The notes under the pieces: generated by a model
Seen by the model: the letters and a program-made list of their open reading frames with translations, nothing else
What the model was told of the DNA's origin: nothing
The model's database searches: none
Program-made: the position numbers and the translations under genes
Assembly (NCBI GenBank): GCA_012959395.1
Contig: DUDG01000012.1
Coordinates: 85,741 to 149,740 of the forward strand
Source: Flavobacteriaceae bacterium
Lineage (GTDB): Bacteria; Bacteroidota; Bacteroidia; Flavobacteriales; Flavobacteriaceae
Reading direction: 5' to 3'
DNA: 64,000 nucleotides
Shown here: piece by piece, positions 18,089 through 26,272 of the stretch
Position numbering within the stretch: position 1 is the first letter of the stretch
Layout: every line of letters begins with the position of its first letter

Positions 18089-19455
18089 ATTAAATTAAAT
18101 TTATTGCTTTGTTTAACTTGCTTTCCTCTTTCTTTCCATCCATTGTGATTTTCTTTAGGTAAATCTGGAACTGAATCCAATGATTTTTTTAAAAAATTAT
18201 AGATTTCATTTTCTTTTTCAGATAATTTACTTAATAAAAGTGAATTTTCTTCAAATAGATCTTCTGAATATTTGAAAAATTTACCACTCTTATATAATTT
18301 ATAAGTCTTGTTCTGTGCATAAACACCTCTATCAAGTACACGTGTACCCCACATTGGATTATAATATGTTATCAAAACATCCCTTTGCTTATAACCATCA
18401 TTTAAAATGAGAGGTAAAAGACTTTTCCCATAGGAATCTGGATTTTCAATATCAAGAATATCTTCAAATGTTGTATAAAAATCTGTAAAATCTATTAATG
18501 CATCACTCGTTCTAGAATCCTTAATATGCTTATTCCAATTCACGATCATTGGTACATTGGAAGCAAATTTAATTGAACCTCCTTTTGAACCTTTTATTTC
18601 TTTTCCATTATTTAATGTTACAACTTTTGTGTCAGTTCCATTATCACCTAAAAAAATCAAAATGGTATTTTTATCTAAATTATTTTTCTTTAAAGCATCT
18701 GTAATTTTACCAACAACCTTATCCATATATGTTACCATATCTGAAAAATATTTTGGATTATTTCCAACATTTCTTTTATCCAAGTCATTCCAATCTTTAG
18801 AATCTGGAGTTGGGCGAAAAGGGTCATGAACTAAAGCCATTGGATAATAAACAAAGAAAGGATCATCTTTATTTTTTTCTATAAAATCAACTATAAAATC
18901 AGAGAAAATATCGGCACCATAGTCATCCATGTTAGTCTCTAATTTTTTCCCATTTTGTACAATGTTAGGGTTTGCAAATCTATCACCTCTTTCTCTTAGC
19001 CACCATAGACAATATTCATCAAAACCAAAATGATATGGCCTATTTAAGTCCTGATTGTTTTCTAAATCATATTGAATCCCATTTAACTGCCACTTACCAA
19101 CAATAGTCGTCTTATAACCATTTTCCTGAAATAAATTCCCAAATGTTTTCTGATTAGGGTTTAAATATGTAAAGTATTCATAATTAATATAGTTTGGTTT
19201 CCCAGTCATAATTTTAACTCTTGTTGGAGTACAAAGTGGCTGAGAATAAGCATTGGTAAAATTAATACCATTTCTAGCTAGAGAATCTAAAACAGGTGTT
19301 TTATAATCATCTGTACCATTAATTCCAAGTGCTTCAAATCCAATGTCATCTGCCATTATAAGAACAACATTTGGTTTTGATGAAACTTTTATTGATTGAT
19401 TATTGCTGCAACTTAAAACTAGTGTAGAAATAAAAACAAGAGATAAAATTTTCAT
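18067..19455 (-). CDS. Sulfatase lipoprotein (formylglycine-dependent, Cys type)
   Basis: This is an envelope sulfatase, probably releasing sulfate from an algal or other marine polysaccharide. A lipobox (LVLSC, Cys16) predicts lipid anchoring. The N-terminal metal site NVVLIMADDIGFEALG (29-44) and the sulfatase signature CTPTR (75-79, within PLCTPTRVKIMTGK) are intact; Cys75 would become formylglycine. Later conserved parts are GKWQLNG, YYPMALVHDPF and LIFLGDNGTDT. It has 462 residues. No anaerobic sulfatase-maturing or FGE gene is seen nearby, since gldJ only resembles FGE in fold. Confidence 0.92.
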   Translation of the reverse strand: MKILSLVFISTLVLSCSNNQSIKVSSKPNVVLIMADDIGFEALGINGTDDYKTPVLDSLARNGINFTNAYSQPLCTPTRVKIMTGKPNYINYEYFTYLNPNQKTFGNLFQENGYKTTIVGKWQLNGIQYDLENNQDLNRPYHFGFDEYCLWWLRERGDRFANPNIVQNGKKLETNMDDYGADIFSDFIVDFIEKNKDDPFFVYYPMALVHDPFRPTPDSKDWNDLDKRNVGNNPKYFSDMVTYMDKVVGKITDALKKNNLDKNTILIFLGDNGTDTKVVTLNNGKEIKGSKGGSIKFASNVPMIVNWNKHIKDSRTSDALIDFTDFYTTFEDILDIENPDSYGKSLLPLILNDGYKQRDVLITYYNPMWGTRVLDRGVYAQNKTYKLYKSGKFFKYSEDLFEENSLLLSKLSEKENEIYNFLKKSLDSVPDLPKENHNGWKERGKQVKQSNKFNLIWQLNTK

Positions 19456-19575
19456 ATTTTTAACAATTATTTCATCACAATTTATGGAACATTTTTTAAA
19501 GTCTGAAATAAATTCAATGGAAAGAATTTTTAGACTAAATCTTGTAAATAGATTTAAATATGCTAAGCCTAAGGA

Positions 19576-20217
19576 ATGAATGAGTTCATAAATAAGGATA
19601 TTTTAGATTATGTAGAGCTTAATTCACAACAAGAACCAACTTTACTAAAAGAATTAAATAAAGAAACTCACCTAAAAATTCTTAATCCTAGAATGTTATG
19701 TAGCAGTTACCAAGGAAGAGTTTTATCTATTATATCAAAAATTATAAAACCTAAAAAAGTATTAGAAATTGGAACCTATACAGGATATTCTGCTTTATGT
19801 ATTGCAGAAGGATTAGATAAAAATGGCATCATTCATACTATTGATATAAATGAAGAACTTAAAGAAATTCAAAATAAATATTTTAAGAAATCAGGGTTTG
19901 AAAATCAAATTCACCAACATATAGGAAATGCTATAGAAATCATTCCAAAAATTAACGAATGTTTTGATTTTGTTTATTTGGATGCAGACAAAGAAAATTA
20001 TGATAAATATCTTGATTTAGTTATAGATAAAATTGTTTCTGGAGGTGTACTTATTTCTGATAATGTTCTGTGGAGCGGAAAAGTTTTAAATAATAAAAAT
20101 AAAGATCTAATAACTCAAAAATTAATAGAATTTAACCAATTAGTAAAAAAAGATAAAAGATTAGACACCATCATTTTACCAATTAGAGATGGAATATCTA
20201 TTTGCAGAAAAATCTAA
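19576..20217 (+). CDS. Class I SAM-dependent O-methyltransferase (family 3, catechol/caffeoyl-CoA type)
   Basis: This is a cytosolic methyltransferase moving a methyl group from SAM to a hydroxyl, often of a catechol. Motif I is VLEIGTYTGYSALCIAEGL (about 56-74). The acidic ribose-binding residue is in IHTIDIN, the metal-binding aspartate in FVYLDADKENYDKY (about 135-148), and SDNVLWSGKV follows as in the family. The length of 213 residues is standard. The stop overlaps the convergent tatA stop by four bases. Confidence 0.9.
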   Translation: MNEFINKDILDYVELNSQQEPTLLKELNKETHLKILNPRMLCSSYQGRVLSIISKIIKPKKVLEIGTYTGYSALCIAEGLDKNGIIHTIDINEELKEIQNKYFKKSGFENQIHQHIGNAIEIIPKINECFDFVYLDADKENYDKYLDLVIDKIVSGGVLISDNVLWSGKVLNNKNKDLITQKLIEFNQLVKKDKRLDTIILPIRDGISICRKI

Positions 20218-20477
20218 AGATTTCTTTTTATAGAACCTCCTAGATCATCCATTTTTTCTTTTACATCATCTATTTCTTTTTTAATTGATTTTGTATCAAT
20301 ACCTTGATTTTTAGCACTTTTTTGAATCTCACTCTTTATATCTTCTGTTGCATCTTTTACTTGACGAATCCCTTTACCAAGTCCTCTTGAGAGTTCAGGA
20401 ATTTTATCAGCTCCAAAAATAAGTAAGACCATTAAGCTAATAAAAAGAATTTCAGGTCCGCTAATAAACAAAAGCAT
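20214..20477 (-). CDS. tatA: Twin-arginine translocase subunit TatA/TatE
   Basis: TatA forms the pore of the Tat export system for folded proteins. It has a single N-terminal membrane helix (LFISLMVLLIFG), then the hinge and amphipathic helix ADKIPELSRGLGKGIRQVKDA (23-43) that identify TatA-type proteins, and a charged C-terminal tail. The length of 87 residues is typical. The FG/P hinge is intact. tatC is not in the window. Confidence 0.92.
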   Translation of the reverse strand: MLLFISGPEILFISLMVLLIFGADKIPELSRGLGKGIRQVKDATEDIKSEIQKSAKNQGIDTKSIKKEIDDVKEKMDDLGGSIKRNL

Positions 20478-20545
20478 AAGTAGATATTTAATGTAAATAT
20501 AAAAAAATGATCGATTATAATAATTGACTATTAAATTTTAAAATT

Positions 20546-22846
20546 CTATCCTTTAATTTTAGATTTAAATTTATCAAAATCTGAATCTTCCTGTTTTTTA
20601 GGCCAAGCATTATTAGAAATGTCAATATCCGCTGTTTCTAAATCAGGATCAAGAATAATATTAACTATTTTTTTATTAGAAGTCACCATCTTACTAACTT
20701 CATTATCGTTTTTTCTCCAAACTTGAACAGGATATTTTATTTTTTCTTTGCTGCCATCTTCATACTCATATTCAACAATAATTGGCATAACTAAACCTCC
20801 AGGCTTATCAAAAATTATTTCATAAAAATATTTAGGAACTTTTAAACTAGATATTTCTTCTTCACTAAAATTTTCTTTTAGATAATTGTTTAATAATTTT
20901 GAATTGTCTAAAGGATTAGCTTCTTTTAAATTTTCAGTGTCATTTTCAAAATCTTCTAGATAAACAAGTGGTCTTAGTTTGTTCATAGGAATTCCGCGTT
21001 CTTCCATAATTTTTTTCATTTCTTCACCAGGATTTGGAGATACATAATACTGTTTCACTTCTTTTATTCCTATATCTACAAAATCTGTTGTATAAAACCA
21101 TCCTCTCCAAAACCAGTCTAAATCTACAGCTGAAGCATCTTCCATAGTTCTAAAAAAATCTTCAGGAGTTGGGTGCTTAAACATCCATCTTTTTGAATAA
21201 GTTTTAAAAGCATGATCAAAAAGTTCTTTTCCCATAATTGTTTCTCTAAGAATATTTAGAGCCGTTGCAGGTTTCCCATAAGCATTTGGTCCAAGACTAA
21301 AAACATTTTCAGGATTGGACATGATTGGTGCTAATGAATTTTGATCCACACTCATGTAATTAACAATGTCTTTAGGTTCACCTCTTCTTGAAGGATATTT
21401 TTTCAAAGGAAATATAATTTCTGGTTTATCTTCACCTAATTGTTGTTCAGTTAAATATTGAACGAAAGTATTAATCCCTTCATCCATCCAAGCCCATTGA
21501 CGCTCATCATTATTTACGATCATTGGGAAAAAGTTATGACCCACTTCATGAATAATAACTCCAATCATTCCATATTTAACTTGATCAGAATAAGAACCAT
21601 CAATATTAGGTCTTCCAAAATTAAAACAGATCATAGGATATTCCATCCCTATTTGTTTTGCATGCACAGAAATAGCTTTATGGTATGGATAATCAAATGT
21701 AAAACTTGAATATGTTTTTAAAGTTTCTGCTACAACTATAGTTGAATAATCTTCCCATAGAGGATTACCTTCTTTAGGGTACAATGAAACAGCCATTACG
21801 TCCTTATTTCCAACCTTAACAGCCATCATGTCCCATAGAAATTTTCTAGAGCTGGCAAAAGCAAAATCTCGCACATTTTCGGCAATAAAATGCCAAGTAT
21901 TTTTATCTTTAGAAAAATTCTTTTCAGCCTGCTCAGCTTCAGCTTGAGTAACAATCATAACTGGCTTATCATAAGATTTTTTTGCCTTATTAAATCGTTT
22001 TAACATGTCTTTAGAGAAAACTTCTTTTCTATTTTGAAGCTCTCCAGTAGCATCTAATATATGATCAGCTGGAACAGTAATTTTAACTTCATAATTTCCA
22101 AAAGGCAAAGCAAATTCGCCACTTCCCCAGAACTGATAGTTTTGCCAGCCATCCACTTCATTATAAACAGCCATTCTTGGAAAAAATTGAGCTATAATAT
22201 AAGATCTATTTCCATCGCTTTTAAAAGATTCATAACCAGACCTCCCGTCTTGATTTACATGATCTTGAATATTATACCACCATTTTAAAGAGAAAGAAAC
22301 CTTTTCACCACTTTTTAAAACTTCAGGAAGGTCAATTCTCATCATAGTTTGATTAATAATAAAAGTAAGAGCTTTTCCATTTACGTCCTTAACATATTCA
22401 ATATTAAATCCCCCATCAAAGGGCTCATTTATAAATTTGTTTGTAAATCCAGATGGATCGTAAGCTGGACTTACTCCATCACCGTCTCTAATTAAAGATG
22501 GTGAATCCTTTTTTCTAATATTTTGATCTAATTGAACCCATAAATATTCTAAATTATCAGGAGAGTTATTAGTATATGTTATAGTTTCTCTTCCATAAAT
22601 CTTTTTATTTTGATCATCAAGCTCAATATTAATATTATAATCAGCTTGTTGCTGATAGTAAGCAGGGCCTGGAGCACCAGCTGCAGTTCTAAACATATTA
22701 GGTGATGAAAATTCCTGATACATTTGTCTAAATTTATTTATATTCAAATGTCCATTTTGTCTGGAATTCTCTTTAACCTCTTGAGATATTCCCATAGATG
22801 AGAAAATCATAGAAATCATTATTAATTTAATATTTATTGCTTTCAT
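20546..22846 (-). CDS. Secreted M1-family metallopeptidase (aminopeptidase)
   Basis: This is a zinc aminopeptidase exported to the periplasm or outer surface. It has a signal peptide (about 1-21), an N-terminal beta domain, and the zinc site His433, His437 (HEVGH) and Glu456 (WMDEGIN) with the M1 spacing. The exopeptidase GAMEN box is not obvious; the corresponding region reads GMEYPMICF, so peptide specificity may differ. It has 766 residues. It is the last gene of a four-gene transcript with a DUF6702 protein and two carboxypeptidase-regulatory-domain proteins, a grouping common in flavobacteria. Confidence 0.92.
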   Translation of the reverse strand: MKAINIKLIMISMIFSSMGISQEVKENSRQNGHLNINKFRQMYQEFSSPNMFRTAAGAPGPAYYQQQADYNINIELDDQNKKIYGRETITYTNNSPDNLEYLWVQLDQNIRKKDSPSLIRDGDGVSPAYDPSGFTNKFINEPFDGGFNIEYVKDVNGKALTFIINQTMMRIDLPEVLKSGEKVSFSLKWWYNIQDHVNQDGRSGYESFKSDGNRSYIIAQFFPRMAVYNEVDGWQNYQFWGSGEFALPFGNYEVKITVPADHILDATGELQNRKEVFSKDMLKRFNKAKKSYDKPVMIVTQAEAEQAEKNFSKDKNTWHFIAENVRDFAFASSRKFLWDMMAVKVGNKDVMAVSLYPKEGNPLWEDYSTIVVAETLKTYSSFTFDYPYHKAISVHAKQIGMEYPMICFNFGRPNIDGSYSDQVKYGMIGVIIHEVGHNFFPMIVNNDERQWAWMDEGINTFVQYLTEQQLGEDKPEIIFPLKKYPSRRGEPKDIVNYMSVDQNSLAPIMSNPENVFSLGPNAYGKPATALNILRETIMGKELFDHAFKTYSKRWMFKHPTPEDFFRTMEDASAVDLDWFWRGWFYTTDFVDIGIKEVKQYYVSPNPGEEMKKIMEERGIPMNKLRPLVYLEDFENDTENLKEANPLDNSKLLNNYLKENFSEEEISSLKVPKYFYEIIFDKPGGLVMPIIVEYEYEDGSKEKIKYPVQVWRKNDNEVSKMVTSNKKIVNIILDPDLETADIDISNNAWPKKQEDSDFDKFKSKIKG

Positions 22847-22886
22847 AGGTCTATAATTAATGGTGATTCAATTTAGTAAAATGTTA

Positions 22887-23375
22887 TCATATATCTAAAG
22901 TATAATCTGAATTATCTTTTGTCAAAATAAAGCTTTGTTTATTATTGTTTTTTTTAACATGAATAATATTCTTTTGATCTAAGAATAACTCAAATAATAT
23001 TTTATTTTCTAGTTTAATTGTATTTGAAATAGGTATTTTTTCTAATTCTAAATAACAAACTATTAAGTCTTTTTTGTTTTCAGTCCCCAGGCATTTAGGA
23101 TGGTACTTGATATTATCAAAGTAAATACTAATGTTAGTCTCTAGATACTCTCTTATCTTTGACTGAATTACTGGAGAATCTAAATCTGAGTTAGAATTAT
23201 ATTCGTTTGAATATTTCCTTTCCATTAAAGAAGATAGGTCATCCTTAAAAATTCTTACAGTAATTTCAACAGAATTTGATTCTGTAAAATTAAATAAACT
23301 AGTACTTACGTAATACTTGTGATTTATAAAACCACAAGTAATAAACAAAATAATTACTATGCTAATTTTCTTCAT
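22887..23375 (-). CDS. DUF6702-type small exported protein
   Basis: This is a 162-residue exported protein with a hydrophobic signal (KKISIVIILFITCGFINH) and an immunoglobulin-like beta-rich body. NHKYYVSTSLFNFTESNSVEITVRIFKDDL near the N-terminus matches the HK-YYVS-T pattern of proteins found next to M1 peptidases in flavobacteria (DUF6702). The start at 23375 is preferred over an upstream ATG at 23399 because the signal peptide begins there. It overlaps the preceding gene by 14 bases. The role is unknown. Confidence 0.75.
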   Translation of the reverse strand: MKKISIVIILFITCGFINHKYYVSTSLFNFTESNSVEITVRIFKDDLSSLMERKYSNEYNSNSDLDSPVIQSKIREYLETNISIYFDNIKYHPKCLGTENKKDLIVCYLELEKIPISNTIKLENKILFELFLDQKNIIHVKKNNNKQSFILTKDNSDYTLDI

Positions 23376-24174
23376 TGATAGATTGATGAAATTTTTCAAA
23401 TGATTCTATTACTAAACCATGATCTGAAGATCTAAAATCATTTTCAATATTACTATTTTCTATAGCTCCCAAAACAAATTCATAAACTTTTTCCTCACTT
23501 AAGTTAAATTTATTGATAAAGAAAACTACACCATAAAACTCTATTATATTGATAGCTACTGAATATTGTTTAACTAATCCTCTTTTTTTTCTTAAATTTT
23601 TATAATAACCTGATAAATGCTTATAAACAGCTTCAATATCAAGCCCACTACCAAGCGTCAGAAGAAGTAAGGATAAACCTAGACTTTTGATAGAAACTAT
23701 TTTCTCTTCTCTTTTTCCCTTAAAACCAGGTATCCCTACATCATTAAAATTTATTGGATCTTTAATATTAGAACCTAACATATCCTCTAACATATTTCCA
23801 CTTAAATTATGTGGCTTAACTACAACATTATCTAATCGGTTTATAAAAGGTTCGACATAGATCTTTATCAAATCTTGATCAAAAATTTTAGGTTCAATTA
23901 TTATAAAATGAGACTTAATTTGAATAGAAGATATTATTATGGTATCATTTCTTTTAACTCCTATTTCAAATAAACCATCTTGATTTGTTATAGCTTTAGC
24001 TCCACTAGTTTTATTTATAATATGGACACCGCTTATGACTAAAGAGTCATTTACGACTTCACCTTTAAAAGTTTTGAAGTTTTGCTTTTTTTGTGAGAAA
24101 ACAAGGTGACTCCCAACAAAAAGAAAACACAAAATTATATTAGCCCCTTTTAAGTATTTTTTTAAATCTTTCAC
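23362..24174 (-). CDS. Carboxypeptidase-regulatory-like domain protein (second of a paralogous pair)
   Basis: A signal peptide (about 10-28, ending HLVFSQ) is followed by one carboxypeptidase-D-regulatory-like beta-sandwich (about 35-115: GEVVNDSLVISGVHIINKTSGAKAITNQDGLF, ending LDNVVV). This is the domain found at the N-terminus of TonB-dependent receptors, but here it stands alone. The C-terminal part (about 120-270) is helical and specific to this gene type. It is clearly related to its upstream neighbour, overlaps it by 35 bases, and is likely a tandem duplicate. The function is unknown. Confidence 0.78.
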   Translation of the reverse strand: MKDLKKYLKGANIILCFLFVGSHLVFSQKKQNFKTFKGEVVNDSLVISGVHIINKTSGAKAITNQDGLFEIGVKRNDTIIISSIQIKSHFIIIEPKIFDQDLIKIYVEPFINRLDNVVVKPHNLSGNMLEDMLGSNIKDPINFNDVGIPGFKGKREEKIVSIKSLGLSLLLLTLGSGLDIEAVYKHLSGYYKNLRKKRGLVKQYSVAINIIEFYGVVFFINKFNLSEEKVYEFVLGAIENSNIENDFRSSDHGLVIESFEKFHQSINEEN

Positions 24175-24883
24175 TCTGCTTAACTAAAAAATCAATTAAT
24201 TGAAATTCATTGCTTTTCTTAAACAGAAACTTTGACGGAAATTTTTCGTCACAAAACAACAAAAATTCTGAAATATTATTTTTGGGTATTCCTAGACTAT
24301 TAACAAAAAAAGAGTCATCATAGACTTCCCTAAGTAAATTACTTGGTTTATAACTTACATTACTAGTGTCTTCTGATGTTTTATTATTAGGCTTTGCTAT
24401 GGCTTTATATAAACTAATGAAATTCAGTCCATTTGTGAGTCTACCTGCTTTTAAAATTTGATTTTCAATTCTAGTTGATTTATCAAAAGTATAGTCAATT
24501 CTCTTAAATTCTTCTTCCTTCAAATCAAGAAACTTTTCTATATTTTCTGGTCCAACAACTACTTCATCCAATTGAGTGATCTTTTCGTTTACGTCAATCA
24601 CAATTCTACTTTTTTGTAAAATTTCTTTTGTAATTACTAAAGATCTAATCTGGTATTGAACAGAGGAAAAAATCAAACGATCATTTAGTTTTACTTGCAT
24701 TTCAAATTCACCATCTTCGTTAGTGATTGTTGCTTTCTGAGACGTATTATTAATTACATTAGCAGAAATAACATTACTATTTCTATATAAAACTTTTCCT
24801 CTTATCCAAGTTCTATAATCAGATTGTGCAAAAGAAAAATTACAAATAAAAAAAAAGATTATAAAATTTAGTATGTATTTCAT
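24140..24883 (-). CDS. Carboxypeptidase-regulatory-like domain protein (first of a paralogous pair)
   Basis: A signal peptide (MKYILNFIIFFFICNFSFAQ) is followed by a carboxypeptidase-regulatory-like domain (about 25-100: RGKVLYRNSNVISANVINNTS, TITNEDGEFEM, LDEVVVG) and a helical C-terminus. The start at 24883 is set by the signal peptide; the frame stays open further upstream only because it runs through the tRNA-Gly gene. It is first protein gene of the transcript that ends with the M1 peptidase. The close match to the next gene indicates duplication. Confidence 0.8.
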   Translation of the reverse strand: MKYILNFIIFFFICNFSFAQSDYRTWIRGKVLYRNSNVISANVINNTSQKATITNEDGEFEMQVKLNDRLIFSSVQYQIRSLVITKEILQKSRIVIDVNEKITQLDEVVVGPENIEKFLDLKEEEFKRIDYTFDKSTRIENQILKAGRLTNGLNFISLYKAIAKPNNKTSEDTSNVSYKPSNLLREVYDDSFFVNSLGIPKNNISEFLLFCDEKFPSKFLFKKSNEFQLIDFLVKQSERFKKILKRG

Positions 24884-24900
24884 TAATTTAAAAAAAGTAG

Positions 24901-24973
24901 AGCGGGAGACCGGGTTCGAACCGGCGACCATCAGCTTGGAAGGCTGACGCTCTACCAACTGAGCTACTCCCGC
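24901..24973 (-). tRNA. tRNA-Gly (anticodon TCC)
   Basis: A complete 73-base cloverleaf is present: acceptor GCGGGAG/CTCCCGC with discriminator T, D-arm GCTC...GAGC, anticodon loop CTTCCAA in a TCAGC/GCTGA stem, and T-arm GCCGG-TTCGAAC-CCGGT. Anticodon TCC reads glycine codons. CCA is not encoded. It is followed after 17 bases by a protein gene on the same strand. Confidence 0.96.
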
Positions 24974-24980
24974 AATGATA

Positions 24981-24988
24981 CAAATATA
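24981..24988 (-). promoter_or_regulatory. -7 box of the tRNA-Gly transcript
   Basis: TATATTTG on the minus strand is an exact TAnnTTTG match. It ends eight bases before the tRNA 5' end, so transcription would start at the mature tRNA end. No clear -33 element is seen. Confidence 0.55.
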
Positions 24989-25052
24989 ATATTAATGAAT
25001 TATTATAAGTTCTTTACTTTAACTAAAAATTATATTATTAATTTTATATTCT

Positions 25053-25496
25053 ATGGATTTAATTTTAAAAAAAGTTAATTCAAAAAATTTATTTTCAATA
25101 AGAAGTAAAATTTTAAGAAATAATGCTAGCTATGAATATTGCAAATTTGAAGGTGATGATAGAACAGACTCAATTCATATTGGTGCCTACCAAAATAATG
25201 TAATCCTAGGAGGAGTATCTTTAATTAAAAATAAATCAACAAGAATAGAATTAAAAAATTGTTATCAGTTAAGAGGAATGTGTGTGTTAAAAAATTCTCA
25301 AAAAAAAGGAATAGGTCAAAAACTATTACAAAGTGCAGAAAAAACCTGTCGAAATTTAAATATTGATTACATTTGGATGAATGCCAGAGAAAAAGCTGTT
25401 AATTTTTATTTAAAATTAAATTATACCGATTTAGGGCAGACTTATATAATTGAAGGTATTGGCAAACATTCTTGTCTTTATAAAAATTTAAAATGA
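25053..25496 (+). CDS. GNAT family N-acetyltransferase
   Basis: This is an acetyl-CoA-dependent acyltransferase of unknown substrate. The acetyl-CoA pyrophosphate loop reads SQKKGIGQKLLQSAEKTC (about 88-105), an adequate Q/R-x-x-G-x-G/A motif. It is preceded by the strand YQLRGMCVL and followed by WMNARE and the NFYLKLNYTDLG segment typical of motif B. The length of 147 residues is normal. The stop overlaps the next ATG by four bases (ATGA). Confidence 0.85.
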   Translation: MDLILKKVNSKNLFSIRSKILRNNASYEYCKFEGDDRTDSIHIGAYQNNVILGGVSLIKNKSTRIELKNCYQLRGMCVLKNSQKKGIGQKLLQSAEKTCRNLNIDYIWMNAREKAVNFYLKLNYTDLGQTYIIEGIGKHSCLYKNLK

Positions 25497-26218
25497 ATTT
25501 AAATTTATATCGTAATTTCTTGCTGTTTTTTTTAATTTGTAATGTCAATTTTTCTCAAAAAAATATGAATTTAGATGTAATTAAAGGAATTAAAAAACCT
25601 GATTTAGTAGGAGATAGCATTATGCTAGAAAAAAATACATATAAAGCTTTTAAAAAAATGGAATCTGCAGCAGAAAAAGACGGAATAAATCTTAAAATTG
25701 TTTCTGCTTATAGAGGTTATGATCGCCAAAAGCTTATTTGGAATGAAAAATACATAAAATTTACTACAACGTATTCTTTAGAACCATTAAAGGCAATTAA
25801 TGAAATCATTCAATACTCAACAATACCTGGAACTTCTAGACATCACTGGGGAACTGATATCGACATAATTGATGGCAATTATTCAGATCTAGAAGATGTA
25901 GAAGATGTTTTAATCGCTAGTAAATTTGAAAATAATAATATCTTTTATGATGTAAAACAATGGATGAATTTAAATTCTGAAAAATTTGGATTTTTTATTA
26001 CCTACAATAATGATCCTAATAGGACAGGATTTGATCACGAACCTTGGCATTATAGTTATGCCCCTATTTCAAAAAAAATACTCAAAATATTAATCGAGTC
26101 TGATTTAAAACAAATTATTAAAAAAGAGGACATTAATGGATCTGAATATTTTAATGATGAATTCATCAATAAATATGTAAATGAAAATATTTTAGATATT
26201 AATCCAGATTTGAAATAA
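25493..26218 (+). CDS. M15-family D-alanyl-D-alanine carboxypeptidase
   Basis: This is a periplasmic zinc peptidase of the VanY/DacB type acting on peptidoglycan stem peptides. The signal peptide ends NVNFSQ. The zinc motif SRHHWGTDID places ligands at His117 and Asp124. The catalytic Glu and last His ligand are in HEPWHYSY. The upstream SAYRGYDRQKLIW segment is family-typical. It has 241 residues and is translationally coupled to the acetyltransferase gene. Confidence 0.9.
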   Translation: MNLNLYRNFLLFFLICNVNFSQKNMNLDVIKGIKKPDLVGDSIMLEKNTYKAFKKMESAAEKDGINLKIVSAYRGYDRQKLIWNEKYIKFTTTYSLEPLKAINEIIQYSTIPGTSRHHWGTDIDIIDGNYSDLEDVEDVLIASKFENNNIFYDVKQWMNLNSEKFGFFITYNNDPNRTGFDHEPWHYSYAPISKKILKILIESDLKQIIKKEDINGSEYFNDEFINKYVNENILDINPDLK

Positions 26219-26237
26219 GTAGTCTTTCGATTATAAT

Positions 26238-26245
26238 TATATTTG
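26238..26245 (+). promoter_or_regulatory. -7 box upstream of gpmI
   Basis: TATATTTG matches TAnnTTTG exactly and lies 27 bases before the TTG start of gpmI. A -33 box is not convincing. Confidence 0.45.
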
Positions 26246-26272
26246 ACATTAAATAATTAACTCATTAAAAAT

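Noticed and set aside
24884..24958. N-terminal extension of the first regulatory-domain gene through the tRNA-Gly gene
   Set aside because: The extension translates the tRNA itself, and the signal peptide begins at the internal ATG at 24883.
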